Shown: positions 38,488 through 48,760, counted from the stretch's first letter. The stretch is 64,000 bases of DNA from Candidatus Woesearchaeota archaeon (GCA_016185705.1 JACPMZ010000009.1:17656-81655); one strand, 5' to 3'. Notes: generated by a model not told the origin, from the sequence alone. A program made the numbers and translations.

Positions 38488-39042
38488 TCAGTTTTGCTTT
38501 CTCCGTTTCTTTGGCTTTTCTTTTCTGGCTTCCACTTTGTCTAAGAATTCTCTTGGATTTTGCAGTATTTTGTCTATTCTCCAGTCGCCTTGAATTTCAA
38601 GAAATTGCTTAACATCATCGACGAACTGGATGTATTGCTCTTTCGTTTCCACATTGTCATTTAAGCCGAAAGCTTCAAGGAATTGCCCATAATTCTTGAT
38701 ACCGCCAAATTGAGAGAAAAACTTATAGCATTTGTAACAAGATTTGAATTTATCATTGTTTGTGTGGAATGTGCTTTCGCAAAAAATGCATGTTTTCTCG
38801 AACTTGTAATCTCTTGTCGCTTTTTCAGGTTCTTTGATCTTTGCTGGTTGCTTTGTCCAGCCTTCGGCAACAAGTTTATTGACAAGGACAGTATCCATTC
38901 CGTGCTGCTTGTCATAGTTGTGACTTTCTCTAAGTCCGGGATAGTATTTTCTGTGTTTGTATAAGTAGTTGCAGGGTAAGCATCTACCTTGATGATATAT
39001 ATCTCTATCGCAGCGTTTGCAACTATAGGTTTTCCCTTCCAT
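38488..39042 (-). CDS. Zinc-finger protein of unknown function
   Basis: CKRCDRDIYHQGRCLPC and CIFCESTFHTNNDKFKSCYKC. Confidence 0.65.
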   Translation of the reverse strand: MEGKTYSCKRCDRDIYHQGRCLPCNYLYKHRKYYPGLRESHNYDKQHGMDTVLVNKLVAEGWTKQPAKIKEPEKATRDYKFEKTCIFCESTFHTNNDKFKSCYKCYKFFSQFGGIKNYGQFLEAFGLNDNVETKEQYIQFVDDVKQFLEIQGDWRIDKILQNPREFLDKVEARKEKPKKRRKQN

Positions 39043-39148
39043 TAAAAACACACATTCCAGGAGAGCGGGATATAAAAAGCTTGTCAAGAAGTCCGCCAAT
39101 TTTTTCAATGCGGAAGCTATTTAAAAAGGAGCTTTTTATGCCTCCAAT

Positions 39149-39646
39149 ATGAAGAAAATCTTTAGCTTGGCTTTGATGGTGATATTATTAGCGTCGTTAG
39201 CAACAGCATTTGCGCCTTCTGAACCAAATCCGGATGTCAGTTGCCAAGAGAACTTAGCTCAGTGCCAAGCAGACATTCAGAAGCTGCTTGCAATTAATCA
39301 AAACTTAACACACCAGTTGGAGAATATAACTTCACAACGTGATTATTATCGCACACTTTACGAGCAAACATTGCTCGATAATTTTAGTGTGCAAAAGCTC
39401 GAATCTTTTGAAAGCAAAATAATCAACAATAATTACCAGTATAACACAACTGTAACTGAGATTAAGCAGACGATTAATAACATAAAAATTCGTCAGAATA
39501 TTATTATTTTTGCATTAGTATTTGAAATTGGTCTTTTCAGCTTTACCTTCTTCAAGCAAAGGCTGTTGTTGAAGAAAACAGAGCAGCTTCTTTTGAAGGT
39601 CAATGCAGTCTCAATCAAGACAGAGAAAAAGAATGAGGATGAGTGA
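39149..39646 (+). CDS. Signal-peptide coiled-coil protein with C-terminal TM
   Basis: LALMVILLASLATAFA; central coiled coil; FALVFEIGLFSFTFF. Confidence 0.6.
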   Translation: MKKIFSLALMVILLASLATAFAPSEPNPDVSCQENLAQCQADIQKLLAINQNLTHQLENITSQRDYYRTLYEQTLLDNFSVQKLESFESKIINNNYQYNTTVTEIKQTINNIKIRQNIIIFALVFEIGLFSFTFFKQRLLLKKTEQLLLKVNAVSIKTEKKNEDE

Positions 39647-40604
39647 GCATTTTTCTCGCTCCGTGAAGAGAGGTATTTACATAGCTGGAAGTTTAATGGT
39701 GTTATTTTTAGCAGCCTATCTACTAATTCCTGCAACAGTTGATTTTTTCTGGGGTGAACAAATTATAGAACGTCATGTTGCAGATGTCTTAGGAGCTGCA
39801 GAAACTGCTGATGAAGCTGCTTTTAAAATTCTGTCCTGGGAAGACTTGAATTTTGAAGATCCTTATTCTACATGGGAAGGAAAGTGGTACAACAAGTACA
39901 GCATCTATCACATGAACGGTTCTTATAAGTGGTTCATTCGCTCAAACCAGTTATCATGGCTAATTACAAGCAAACTCGGCAATTGCGGAGAGCGTGCCTA
40001 TTATTTTGTTCAAATGATGGAAGAAGCAGGCTATCCCGCAAGGGTAGTATGCGTAGTAGAAGATCACTGCTGGGCAGAATACCAATCGGGAGGATTCTGG
40101 ATTGCAGTTGATCCAAGTCAGGCAGAATATGTCACACCCGAAAACTACGTTCTAGGGCGCAACTGGTCTCGCATAGAGGCACGCTATCTTAATGGAAGTA
40201 TGGAAGACGTCACATACCGTTACCTTAATACTGCCGAGTTGTTCATTACATCAGAAAAAATGGGCGGTCAAGTGAACATATACTCTACCGTTCTTTCAAG
40301 CAGTGGCTCACCACGTTATGCGAGCCCTTCGCTAGTAACTACTCGAAAACTGGAAGAACCTTTCACACTAAGATTAGGGTATGTTCCTACCTATCAATTG
40401 GTTTATAAAAGAGATTATGGGCCGATTAGCTTCCATAAGAGATTTTCTGATATAAAGTTGCCTACAAATATTAGTCTGGTTCAAGGTGAACTTATAAACT
40501 TGAAGAATCTTCGCTTTAACACTCTTTGGATAGTCTGGTTTTCTCTTTTTTCGATTTTTCTTTTTGCAGTTATCAGAAGGATCATGGCGGAAAAAAGGAA
40601 GTAG
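39633..40604 (+). CDS. Membrane-anchored transglutaminase-like protein
   Basis: LGNCGERAYYFVQMMEEAGYPARVVCVVEDHCWAEYQSGGFWIAVDPS: C-H-D triad context; N- and C-terminal TMs. Confidence 0.75.
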   Translation: MRMSEHFSRSVKRGIYIAGSLMVLFLAAYLLIPATVDFFWGEQIIERHVADVLGAAETADEAAFKILSWEDLNFEDPYSTWEGKWYNKYSIYHMNGSYKWFIRSNQLSWLITSKLGNCGERAYYFVQMMEEAGYPARVVCVVEDHCWAEYQSGGFWIAVDPSQAEYVTPENYVLGRNWSRIEARYLNGSMEDVTYRYLNTAELFITSEKMGGQVNIYSTVLSSSGSPRYASPSLVTTRKLEEPFTLRLGYVPTYQLVYKRDYGPISFHKRFSDIKLPTNISLVQGELINLKNLRFNTLWIVWFSLFSIFLFAVIRRIMAEKRK

Positions 40605-40613
40605 CATAAAGGA

Positions 40614-41576
40614 TCACAGTAGGTTCCCAAGCTCATCAAGGCTATGTAAAATACGAGTGTTGTAAAATTTGTCAACATTTCGTTGTATTAGAATTTTTGC
40701 CCATTCACGCTCGGTTACCACCACGTCACAATAGGGAACTGCGATATTTAGAGCACCAAAATCATATAAATCGTTGGGTTCTATTGCTCTGCCTTTATTC
40801 AAGTTTCTTGTACTATTTAGAACATAGTAAACGTACGCTGTTGGAATAGACCTTAGAAAAGCTCTAGACGTCTCTTTGCTTCCAAAAACCTGTTTTGTCA
40901 AAGCTTTTGCATTCAGATTAAAACTAAGCACCTCTCTGAGAAATTTATCACGTATAACATTTAACAAAAATCTTACTTCACTGATTTTCTTTCGCATTTC
41001 TTTATCAGGATGTCCATACTCCTCAGAGCGTAGTTTTTCGAGATTTGCGGCAAGGTCTGAATCACGTTCTATCATACGCTTTACGAAGTCGGTGGAATCT
41101 GTTTGCCCTAGTGCATTTGCCATCATTTCAGAATTTTTCATCGCTGCAAGGCATTTGTCCAATATCTCCTTTGGGACTGGCTTATCAGCCTTAATCGACG
41201 TAAAGTGCTCCTTTGCACCGAAGCAGTGGCCTATTCCCCGTCCGAATACGGCATTTGAAAGCTCTACCGGTGTCTTCCCAACCGTTTTAATTATAGCATT
41301 TCTGATTTCGAGGTCGATTATGTGTGTCCAAGGTATTATAGAGTTGAATTTGGAGATATCTAAAATGAATTTGAAGAGTTCTGTTCGGGACCTGGTATCT
41401 CTTCTCTTATGTGTTTCAAAAAGATGACAGAAGGATAAAGGATAGGTGTGTTTTCCAGAATTTGCCGTTTCAATTACCTTTTGGCAAACGTCTTTATGAT
41501 TGGGGTAATACGGCTTCTGTCCTTTGTACGTTTTTAGAAGGTTTACGTACGCCCATTGATCTAAATAAATTCTCAT
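40614..41576 (-). CDS. PIN-like domain protein (solitary)
   Basis: MRIYLDQWAYVNL...NDLYDFGALNIAVPYCDVVVTEREWAKIL. Confidence 0.5.
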   Translation of the reverse strand: MRIYLDQWAYVNLLKTYKGQKPYYPNHKDVCQKVIETANSGKHTYPLSFCHLFETHKRRDTRSRTELFKFILDISKFNSIIPWTHIIDLEIRNAIIKTVGKTPVELSNAVFGRGIGHCFGAKEHFTSIKADKPVPKEILDKCLAAMKNSEMMANALGQTDSTDFVKRMIERDSDLAANLEKLRSEEYGHPDKEMRKKISEVRFLLNVIRDKFLREVLSFNLNAKALTKQVFGSKETSRAFLRSIPTAYVYYVLNSTRNLNKGRAIEPNDLYDFGALNIAVPYCDVVVTEREWAKILIQRNVDKFYNTRILHSLDELGNLL

Positions 41577-41684
41577 AAGTATCAGGATATCTAGTCCCTT
41601 TATGAATTTTAATGTTTAGCTGTTTCAAAACGTGTATTCTGTTATCCGAGATTTGCCTTTCTTCTTGTCAAAATATCGACCAAT

Positions 41685-42032
41685 TTGATGAAATTAAATA
41701 CCATTTCGTGCCTGTATAATCTTGACTATCTTAGGCAAATACCTTCAAATGAAGTTGACTTGGTTGTTACCGATCCTCCTTATAACGTCAGCCAGAAGCA
41801 GGACATGAAATTTGATGGTCGGATTGTTACGAAGAATTTCGGTGACTGGGATTTTGGCTTTGACCCTCTGCCCGTTTTGAAGGAGTTAAAGCGTGTTCTG
41901 AAACCTAATGGCCAGATTTATGTGTTCTGTGGGACTGAGCAGATTCCGCTTTACATGAATGCTTTCAGAAATGGAAAAGGACTACCTGCTGACAGCAACG
42001 CAAGGCAAAGGCATCCTCATAATGGACAATGA
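41685..42032 (+). pseudogene. Truncated DNA methyltransferase N-terminus
   Basis: NEVDLVVTDPPYNVSQ...VLKELKRVLKPNGQIYVFCGTEQIPLYMNAF, then homology ends abruptly. Confidence 0.75.
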
Positions 42033-42648
42033 CCATCAGGAGCTGGAAGTGGTCGCCTCTCCAAAAGAGCACGAGCTCATAACAACCAATCCCAATGAAA
42101 TCGTCAACAAGCATGCCAAGCCGGAAGAGCTTGCAGACATTAATGCAGCAGTTGACCTTGAAAAGAAACTCTACTACGCCAGAGACCTTGACATAGAACA
42201 GAAAAACTATCTTGGAAATCATGGCTACAAGGCAGGCTTCTTCGTTCCCATAGGCAAGCCCAGGCAGGAAGAGTGCTGGGTTAAAGCTAATGAAGTGGAA
42301 TCGCTGGAGCATACGTTTTTGGTGGAGAATATTAAATCAGAACTTCTCAAGCACACAAAAGAAGTAGTTGTTAATGTAGCGGTTGGGCCTGATATCATAT
42401 TTAAAGATAAACGTAACCGCAGTATAGCTTTAGAAATAGAAACTGGAAAAAGCTTAAGAGAAAAGAAAAGATTGCAAGAAAAATTCCATGAAGCAAAATT
42501 AAAATATCAAAATCTGGTGCTTATTGTTCTCACTGATGTTCATCAAAAACAAAAGTACGAAAAAATTGTCGAAGACATCCCTCTGCTGCTTCGGAAAGAC
42601 ATCCCGCACTTAATAGAAACCCTATTCAAGAAAAAGAAGCAAGCCTAA
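41959..42648 (+). CDS. C-terminal fragment of a VirB4/TraC-like conjugation ATPase joined to a nuclease-like domain
   Basis: DYLLTATQGKGILIMDNDHQELEVVASPKEHELITTNP; later GPDIIFKDKRNRSIALEIETGKSL (PD-(D/E)xK-like). Confidence 0.5.
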   Translation: MLSEMEKDYLLTATQGKGILIMDNDHQELEVVASPKEHELITTNPNEIVNKHAKPEELADINAAVDLEKKLYYARDLDIEQKNYLGNHGYKAGFFVPIGKPRQEECWVKANEVESLEHTFLVENIKSELLKHTKEVVVNVAVGPDIIFKDKRNRSIALEIETGKSLREKKRLQEKFHEAKLKYQNLVLIVLTDVHQKQKYEKIVEDIPLLLRKDIPHLIETLFKKKKQA

Positions 42649-42766
42649 TTCTTGGAGGTATTTAGACTGTAGATTTGGGCTTTCGGGGCCTGAAAAGGCA
42701 GATTAGGCTGTCCAGTTGGGGTTCAAAACATTTATAAGTCTAAGAGGAAACTTCCTCTAGAAAACC

Positions 42767-45112
42767 ATGAATAAAAAGGATCTGTCTGAAAGAGATATTT
42801 GCAGTAAGTATATAACTCCTGCAATTTTGAAGGCGCAATGGGATCGAGATAAGCAGATAAGAGAAGAAAAAACTTTCACAGATGGGATGATTATTGTCAG
42901 AGGGAAGAAAATAATTCGTGGAGAACAAAAAAGAGCTGATTACATTCTATATTATAAACCTAATCTGCCGATAGCAATTATTGAGGCGAAGGATAACAGG
43001 CATACGATAGGATCGGGCTTGCAACAAGCAATAGATTATGGAGAGATTCTTGATATTCCTTTTGTTTATAGTTCAAACGGAGATGGTTTTATTGAACATG
43101 ATCGCACCGGCAAATCTAAATTGATTGAACGAGAATTAACACTTGATGAATTTCCCGGTCCAGATGAGCTATGGGAACGGTATAAGCTGTGGAAGGGAAT
43201 AGAAAAAGAACATGAAACAATAATCACCCATAACTACCACACGTCTTCAGGTGCAAAAACCCCCCGTTATTATCAAGAAATCGCCATTAATCGAGCTATT
43301 GAACATATTGCTAAAGGAAAGAATAGGCTCTTGCTCGTCATGGCTACAGGAACCGGAAAAACTTACGTGGCATCGCAAATAATCTACAAACTCTGGAAAT
43401 CAAAAAAGAAGAAACGAATTTTGTACCTTGCTGATCGGAATGTGCTTATAGACCAAACCATGAATAATGATTTCAAGATATTTAAAGAGGCCATGACCAA
43501 GATAAAAAACCGAAATGTGGACAAATCGTATGAGATTTATATGGCTCTTTATCAGGGTATCTCTGGAAGTGAAGACTGGAAGAATATATATAAAGCATTT
43601 TCAAAAGATTTTTTTGATTTGGTTGTTGTCGACGAGTGTCATAGGGGCAGTGCCAAAGAGGATTCTGCTTGGAGAGAAATATTGGAATATTTTAATTCTG
43701 CAACCCAGATTGGCATGACTGCTACTCCAAAAGAAACAAAAGAGGTATCAAACATTGATTATTTTGGCGAGCCCATATATACTTATTCATTAAAACAAGG
43801 AATCGAGGATGGTTTTTTGGCTCCTTATAAGGTTGTAAAAATATCAATTGATCGGGACGTAGAAGGCTGGCGACCTACCAAAGGCCAAAAAGATAAGTAT
43901 GGCGCTGAAATCGAGGATCGGATTTACAACTCTAAGGATTTTGATCGTACTTTGGTAATAGATGAAAGGACTCTTCTTGTTGCTAAGAAAGTCACGGAAT
44001 TCCTCAAAAATTCTGGGGACAGATTTGCGAAAACAATTATTTTTTGCGTCGATATTGATCATGCCGAACGCATGAGACTAGCGTTAAGAAATGAAAATCA
44101 GGATATGGTAAAAAAGAACTCCAAATATGTTCTTAAGATTACTGGAGACGATGACATTGGTAAAAAAGAACTTGACGGATTTATCGATCCTGCTTCCAAA
44201 TACCCAGTTATAGCAACTACTTCAAAATTGATGACTACCGGAGTAGATGCACAAACGTGTAAGCTTATAGTTCTTGACTCTAACATTCAATCCATAGCTG
44301 AATTCAAGCAGATAATTGGTCGTGGCACCAGAATCAGAGAGGACTATGGAAAATACTACTTTACAATTATAGACTTCCGACAGGTTACAGACCTGTTCGC
44401 AGACCCTGATTTTGATGGAGAACCAGTTCAAATATACGAAGCATCCATTAATACAGAACTGATAATTGAACAAGCAATAAAGGAAGATGAGAACAAACTT
44501 GGGCTAACTAAACAAGAACAAATATATCTGAAGGATACTGACGAAAAACCTAGGAAATATTATGTAAAAGGCGTCCCTGTTAAAGTAGTCAACCAACGGG
44601 TACTGTTCTACGATAAAGACGGGAAACTTATTACAGAATCTCTGAAAGATTACACCAAAAAAACACTAAGTGGAGAATATGCTTCGCTGGGAAAATTCCT
44701 CAAGAAGTGGAACTCTACAGAAAAAAAATCAGCGATTATTCAGGAACTGGAAGAGCAGGGAATACTTCTTGACGAGTTAAGAAATGAAGTCGGGAAAGAT
44801 TATGATGATTTTGATTTGATATGCCATGTTGCGTTTGATAAAAAGCCATTAACAAGACAAGAGAGAACGAGAAATGTTAAAAAAAGAAATTATTTTGCCA
44901 AGTATGGAGAAAAAGCAAAAGCCGTGATTGATGCATTACTGGAAAAATATGCAGACGAAGGAATTGAAAACCTTGAAAGCCTTCATGTTTTAAAGGTTAA
45001 TCCTTTGAACGAATTCGGCACTCCTTTTGAGATAATCGACTTATTCGGTGGAAAGACCGGTTACATGGAAGCAGTCAGAGAATTAGAGTCAGAACTATAT
45101 GCGCAGGTATGA
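42767..45112 (+). CDS. hsdR: Type I restriction endonuclease subunit R
   Basis: PIAIIEAKDN nuclease motif; MATGTGKTYVASQI, DECHRGSAKED, GMTATPKETKEVSN, IIGRGTRIREDYGK. Confidence 0.93.
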   Translation: MNKKDLSERDICSKYITPAILKAQWDRDKQIREEKTFTDGMIIVRGKKIIRGEQKRADYILYYKPNLPIAIIEAKDNRHTIGSGLQQAIDYGEILDIPFVYSSNGDGFIEHDRTGKSKLIERELTLDEFPGPDELWERYKLWKGIEKEHETIITHNYHTSSGAKTPRYYQEIAINRAIEHIAKGKNRLLLVMATGTGKTYVASQIIYKLWKSKKKKRILYLADRNVLIDQTMNNDFKIFKEAMTKIKNRNVDKSYEIYMALYQGISGSEDWKNIYKAFSKDFFDLVVVDECHRGSAKEDSAWREILEYFNSATQIGMTATPKETKEVSNIDYFGEPIYTYSLKQGIEDGFLAPYKVVKISIDRDVEGWRPTKGQKDKYGAEIEDRIYNSKDFDRTLVIDERTLLVAKKVTEFLKNSGDRFAKTIIFCVDIDHAERMRLALRNENQDMVKKNSKYVLKITGDDDIGKKELDGFIDPASKYPVIATTSKLMTTGVDAQTCKLIVLDSNIQSIAEFKQIIGRGTRIREDYGKYYFTIIDFRQVTDLFADPDFDGEPVQIYEASINTELIIEQAIKEDENKLGLTKQEQIYLKDTDEKPRKYYVKGVPVKVVNQRVLFYDKDGKLITESLKDYTKKTLSGEYASLGKFLKKWNSTEKKSAIIQELEEQGILLDELRNEVGKDYDDFDLICHVAFDKKPLTRQERTRNVKKRNYFAKYGEKAKAVIDALLEKYADEGIENLESLHVLKVNPLNEFGTPFEIIDLFGGKTGYMEAVRELESELYAQV

Positions 45113-45116
45113 AAAA

Positions 45117-46562
45117 ATGAGCATTTCAACAACGATAAAGTCCATACAGGATATTATGCGCAAAGACGCCGGAGTTGATGGTGACGCCCAAAGAATTTCG
45201 CAACTTGTTTGGATGATTTTTCTAAAAGTATTTGATGCGAAGGAAGAAGAATGGGAGCTTGAAGACGACACTTATAAATCACCCATTCCTGAAAGATTAA
45301 GGTGGAGAAACTGGGCGGCAAATGATGAAGGAATAACCGGAGAAGAACTTCTTGATTTTATAAACAACAAGCTATTCCCCCAATTGAAAAATCTTGAAGT
45401 CTCTGCAGATGATAAAAAGGCGGTGCTTGTCAGAGATTTATTCTCTGATGCCTACAACTACATGAAGCACGGCGCATTAATTAGGCAGGTTATCAATAAA
45501 CTCAACGAAATTGACTTTCATACAACCAAAGACAGGCATCTGTTCAATGACATCTATGAGCAGATACTTCGTGATTTGCAAAGTGCAGGAAATGCCGGTG
45601 AATATTATACTCCAAGAGCAGTAACTCAATTTATAGTCGATATGATCAATCCAAAACTTGGTGAGGTTGTACTCGATCCTGCATGTGGTACTGGTGGATT
45701 TTTAATCTGTACACTTGAAAACTTAAAAAAAGTAGTAAAAAGTGTTGATCAGCGAGCAAAATTGCAGGATTGCTTAAGAGGAATAGAAAAAAAGCCACTA
45801 CCACATTTACTAGCAACGACAAATTTGATTCTTCACGACATTGAAGTCCCAAATATTAAACATGATAACTCATTATCTAAACCTATCAGAGATATTGGAC
45901 CTTCAGATCAGGTAGATATTGTTGTAACAAATCCGCCCTTTGGAGGTGCTGAAGAAGAAGGCATAGAAAATAATTTTCCTTCTTTATTTAGGACCCGAGA
46001 AACCGCAGACTTGTTCCTTGTCTTAATTATGAGACTTTTAAGGGATGAAGGTAGATGTGGGATTGTGCTTCCAAGTAGCCCAATTGATGAAGGAAAGGTT
46101 AAAGGTAGGATTTTTGCAAAGCTTTTTGAGGAATTTAATCTCCATACTATTGTTAGACTTCCGCAGGGTGTATTTTCGCCATATACAGACATAAGTACTA
46201 ACCTACTATTCTTTGAAAAAGGTAAACAAACTAAAGATATCTGGTATTTTTTCCATCCAATTAGAGAGGAATTAACACATTTGAATAATCCTAGATATTC
46301 AAAAACCAAACCGATTAGAATTGAAGAATTCGAATTGGAAAAAGAATGGTGGAATAATCGTAACGATAAAAAATTTTCAAATTATTGCATAAAAATTTCA
46401 GCTGATGAAATAATTAAAAGAAGATATGACTTGTGGATTGAAAACCCAAATAACGTTGACGAAACCGAAAATATGACTAGCAAAGAAATTATTGAACGAC
46501 TAGAAAAATCAATAAATAAAAATGTGCAACTTCTTGAGAAAATAAAGAGGGAACTCAAATGA
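45117..46562 (+). CDS. hsdM: Type I restriction-modification methyltransferase subunit M
   Basis: GEYYTPRAVTQFIVDMINPKLGEVVLDPACGTGGFL; VVTNPPFGG. Confidence 0.95.
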   Translation: MSISTTIKSIQDIMRKDAGVDGDAQRISQLVWMIFLKVFDAKEEEWELEDDTYKSPIPERLRWRNWAANDEGITGEELLDFINNKLFPQLKNLEVSADDKKAVLVRDLFSDAYNYMKHGALIRQVINKLNEIDFHTTKDRHLFNDIYEQILRDLQSAGNAGEYYTPRAVTQFIVDMINPKLGEVVLDPACGTGGFLICTLENLKKVVKSVDQRAKLQDCLRGIEKKPLPHLLATTNLILHDIEVPNIKHDNSLSKPIRDIGPSDQVDIVVTNPPFGGAEEEGIENNFPSLFRTRETADLFLVLIMRLLRDEGRCGIVLPSSPIDEGKVKGRIFAKLFEEFNLHTIVRLPQGVFSPYTDISTNLLFFEKGKQTKDIWYFFHPIREELTHLNNPRYSKTKPIRIEEFELEKEWWNNRNDKKFSNYCIKISADEIIKRRYDLWIENPNNVDETENMTSKEIIERLEKSINKNVQLLEKIKRELK

Positions 46563-47119
46563 AATACATGCCGCTTTCTATGTTTATCAAACAGCAAAAA
46601 GAATTCATTGAAATAGATTATTCGGAAGAATATCTGAGAGTTAGAGTTAAACTACATCAGCAAGGTATGGTTGTTAGGGATAGAGTAAAGGGAATCGAGA
46701 TTAGGACTAAAAAACAACAGGTATGCAAAAAAAACCAATTGCTAGTCGCCGAAATTGATGCAAAAGTTGGCGGATACGGGTTAGTTCCCCAGTCACTGCA
46801 AGGTGCAATTGTTAGTAGTCATTACTACTTGTTTAACATAGATGAAACTCAACTATCGGTTGAATATTTAAAATACATTTTGCAAACAAAGCAATTCTTT
46901 TCTCAGATAAGAGCTCAGGGTAGCACAAATTATGCATCAATAAGACCTAAAGATGTACTAGAAATTAAAATACCTTATACTTCTATCAATGAACAAAAAA
47001 AAATTGTGTCATTAATGCAGCTCTGCGATCAATTAGAATCTCAAATTAAAGAAACTCAAAAAAATTATGATGCATTAAGGAAAGCTGTTTTGAAGGAAGC
47101 TTTTGAGGTAGAAGCATGA
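46559..47119 (+). CDS. hsdS: Half-length type I specificity subunit (single TRD)
   Basis: 186 aa; QGSTNYASIRPKDVLEIKIPYTSINEQKKIVSLMQLCDQLESQIKETQKN; 4-nt overlap with hsdM. Confidence 0.82.
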   Translation: MKYMPLSMFIKQQKEFIEIDYSEEYLRVRVKLHQQGMVVRDRVKGIEIRTKKQQVCKKNQLLVAEIDAKVGGYGLVPQSLQGAIVSSHYYLFNIDETQLSVEYLKYILQTKQFFSQIRAQGSTNYASIRPKDVLEIKIPYTSINEQKKIVSLMQLCDQLESQIKETQKNYDALRKAVLKEAFEVEA

Positions 47120-47781
47120 CCTACAAATTCTCTCCTTTCTCACTCTCACTTCTCAAAGAATGCCCTCGCTGCTTTTGGCTTCACTTCAATAAGAATGTTA
47201 AGCGCCCTTCTACTCCTTTCCCTTCGCTTCCGGCAGGAATGGACCGGATTTTGAAGGCCCATTTTGATGCGTTTCGTGATAAGGGAGAGCTGCCTCCGGA
47301 GATGGAGAAGTTGAATGGCCGGGTTAAGCTGTTTGACAATGTTGAGCTGCTGGAGCAATGGCGGAAAACATTAAAGGGCATTCAGTGGACAGATGAAAAA
47401 GGCAACCTATTCAGAGGTGCTGTGGACAATATTCTTCAGAAGGGAAAAAAGCTTATTGTTCTTGATTATAAAACCCGTGGCTATCCTGTTAAAGAAGATA
47501 CTGCTGAGCATTACAAGGACCAGCTAGACATTTACAACTTCTTGCTTAGAAAGAACGGATATGAAACTGAGGATTATGGCTATCTGATGTTTTATTACCC
47601 GAAGGAAGTTGAGGCTGACGGAGATGTTGCCTTTCATACAGAGTTGGTTAAGATGGAAATTTCTGTAAAGAATGCAGAGCGCATCTTTAAAGAAGCTGTT
47701 GACGTGGTGGATGGAAAGATGCCGAAAAGTGCTGAAGGATGCGGATATTGTAAATGGGCCTTGGCTAATAACAACGTTTAA
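47116..47781 (+). CDS. Cas4/AddB-like PD-(D/E)XK nuclease with cysteine cluster
   Basis: LLKECPRCFWLHF...FRGAVDNILQKGKKLIVLDYKTRG...CGYCKWA; 4-nt overlap with hsdS. Confidence 0.8.
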   Translation: MTYKFSPFSLSLLKECPRCFWLHFNKNVKRPSTPFPSLPAGMDRILKAHFDAFRDKGELPPEMEKLNGRVKLFDNVELLEQWRKTLKGIQWTDEKGNLFRGAVDNILQKGKKLIVLDYKTRGYPVKEDTAEHYKDQLDIYNFLLRKNGYETEDYGYLMFYYPKEVEADGDVAFHTELVKMEISVKNAERIFKEAVDVVDGKMPKSAEGCGYCKWALANNNV

Positions 47782-47814
47782 GTAGTGTTGATTTTACAGA
47801 TGAACGGGGGAAAA

Positions 47815-48084
47815 ATGGTAGAAAAAAACAAGCTGATTGTAGAATATTTTGACAAAATATACGATGTCCCATTAGAAAAAATTGTGCCAAATCCAAACAA
47901 TCCCCGAGAAAAATTCTTGGAGTCCGAAGAAGATGAATTAATTGAATCAATTCTTTCAAAGGGGATTCTGAATCCTATTGTGGTCTATAAACGTAATGGC
48001 GATGGCAAGTATGGGAAGAATGTAAACCACTTTCGTGATGTTAACCAGTTTCGTGATAACAGAGGCCAAAGAGGTAGAAGATAA
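47815..48084 (+). CDS. Truncated ParB/Spo0J N-terminal domain
   Basis: YDVPLEKIVPNPNNPREKFLESEEDELIESILSKGILNPIVVYKRNGDGKY, then ends. Confidence 0.6.
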   Translation: MVEKNKLIVEYFDKIYDVPLEKIVPNPNNPREKFLESEEDELIESILSKGILNPIVVYKRNGDGKYGKNVNHFRDVNQFRDNRGQRGRR

Positions 48085-48116
48085 ATTTATTAAGAGGCTA
48101 ATGACACCCCCTTTTA

Positions 48117-48746
48117 GTGAAAAGGAGTAACAGTAAAGCGGAAAAGAGCACACTTGTAGCGTTTTTGGATACTGCCGAGAGCTTTTTGAAACACTACCCC
48201 TTACTTTCAAAAGGCTTCTTCTTCCTTATTTTATTCATACTGTCCTCAGGATTATTGTATATGTTTATCCAAGACAGAGCATATAATGAAGGCTATAAAC
48301 AGGGTGTGGCAGAAGAACGAGAGAATACATTATATTCTCGTTATCCTATAACCGTTAATGCTGAGACTAATTACGGGCCATTTGCAAAAGGACAATATTT
48401 CCAAGTAGCTCCAGAATACCAGAACCCTACTGACAAGGATGTACGCATTAAGGGATTTACAATCACAGTTCCATCTGAAGATTGGCTTGTTCAAAAAGGG
48501 GGTGCTCCCAATCAAGCGACACAGCAAGTTCAGATACCTATTCCCGTAACTGAGAATGCAACACAGACCAAACAAGTTGTTGTTATACAATCCCGATCGG
48601 ATGTATTCCCAGCTCATGCAGTAGAGCAAATACCCGCTAATCCGCTGGTAGCTGCAGCTGAAGGAACGTGGCCAATCAAGTTTTGTATAGAATACGCAGA
48701 TGGGACACAAACCTGCCCGAGAACAAGTGTAATTGAAGTAAGGTAA
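48117..48746 (+). CDS. Single-TM protein of unknown function
   Basis: GTG start; FFFLILFILSSGLLYMFIQ then a soluble domain. Confidence 0.55.
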   Translation: MKRSNSKAEKSTLVAFLDTAESFLKHYPLLSKGFFFLILFILSSGLLYMFIQDRAYNEGYKQGVAEERENTLYSRYPITVNAETNYGPFAKGQYFQVAPEYQNPTDKDVRIKGFTITVPSEDWLVQKGGAPNQATQQVQIPIPVTENATQTKQVVVIQSRSDVFPAHAVEQIPANPLVAAAEGTWPIKFCIEYADGTQTCPRTSVIEVR

Positions 48747-48760
48747 GTTATTCCTTTTAA

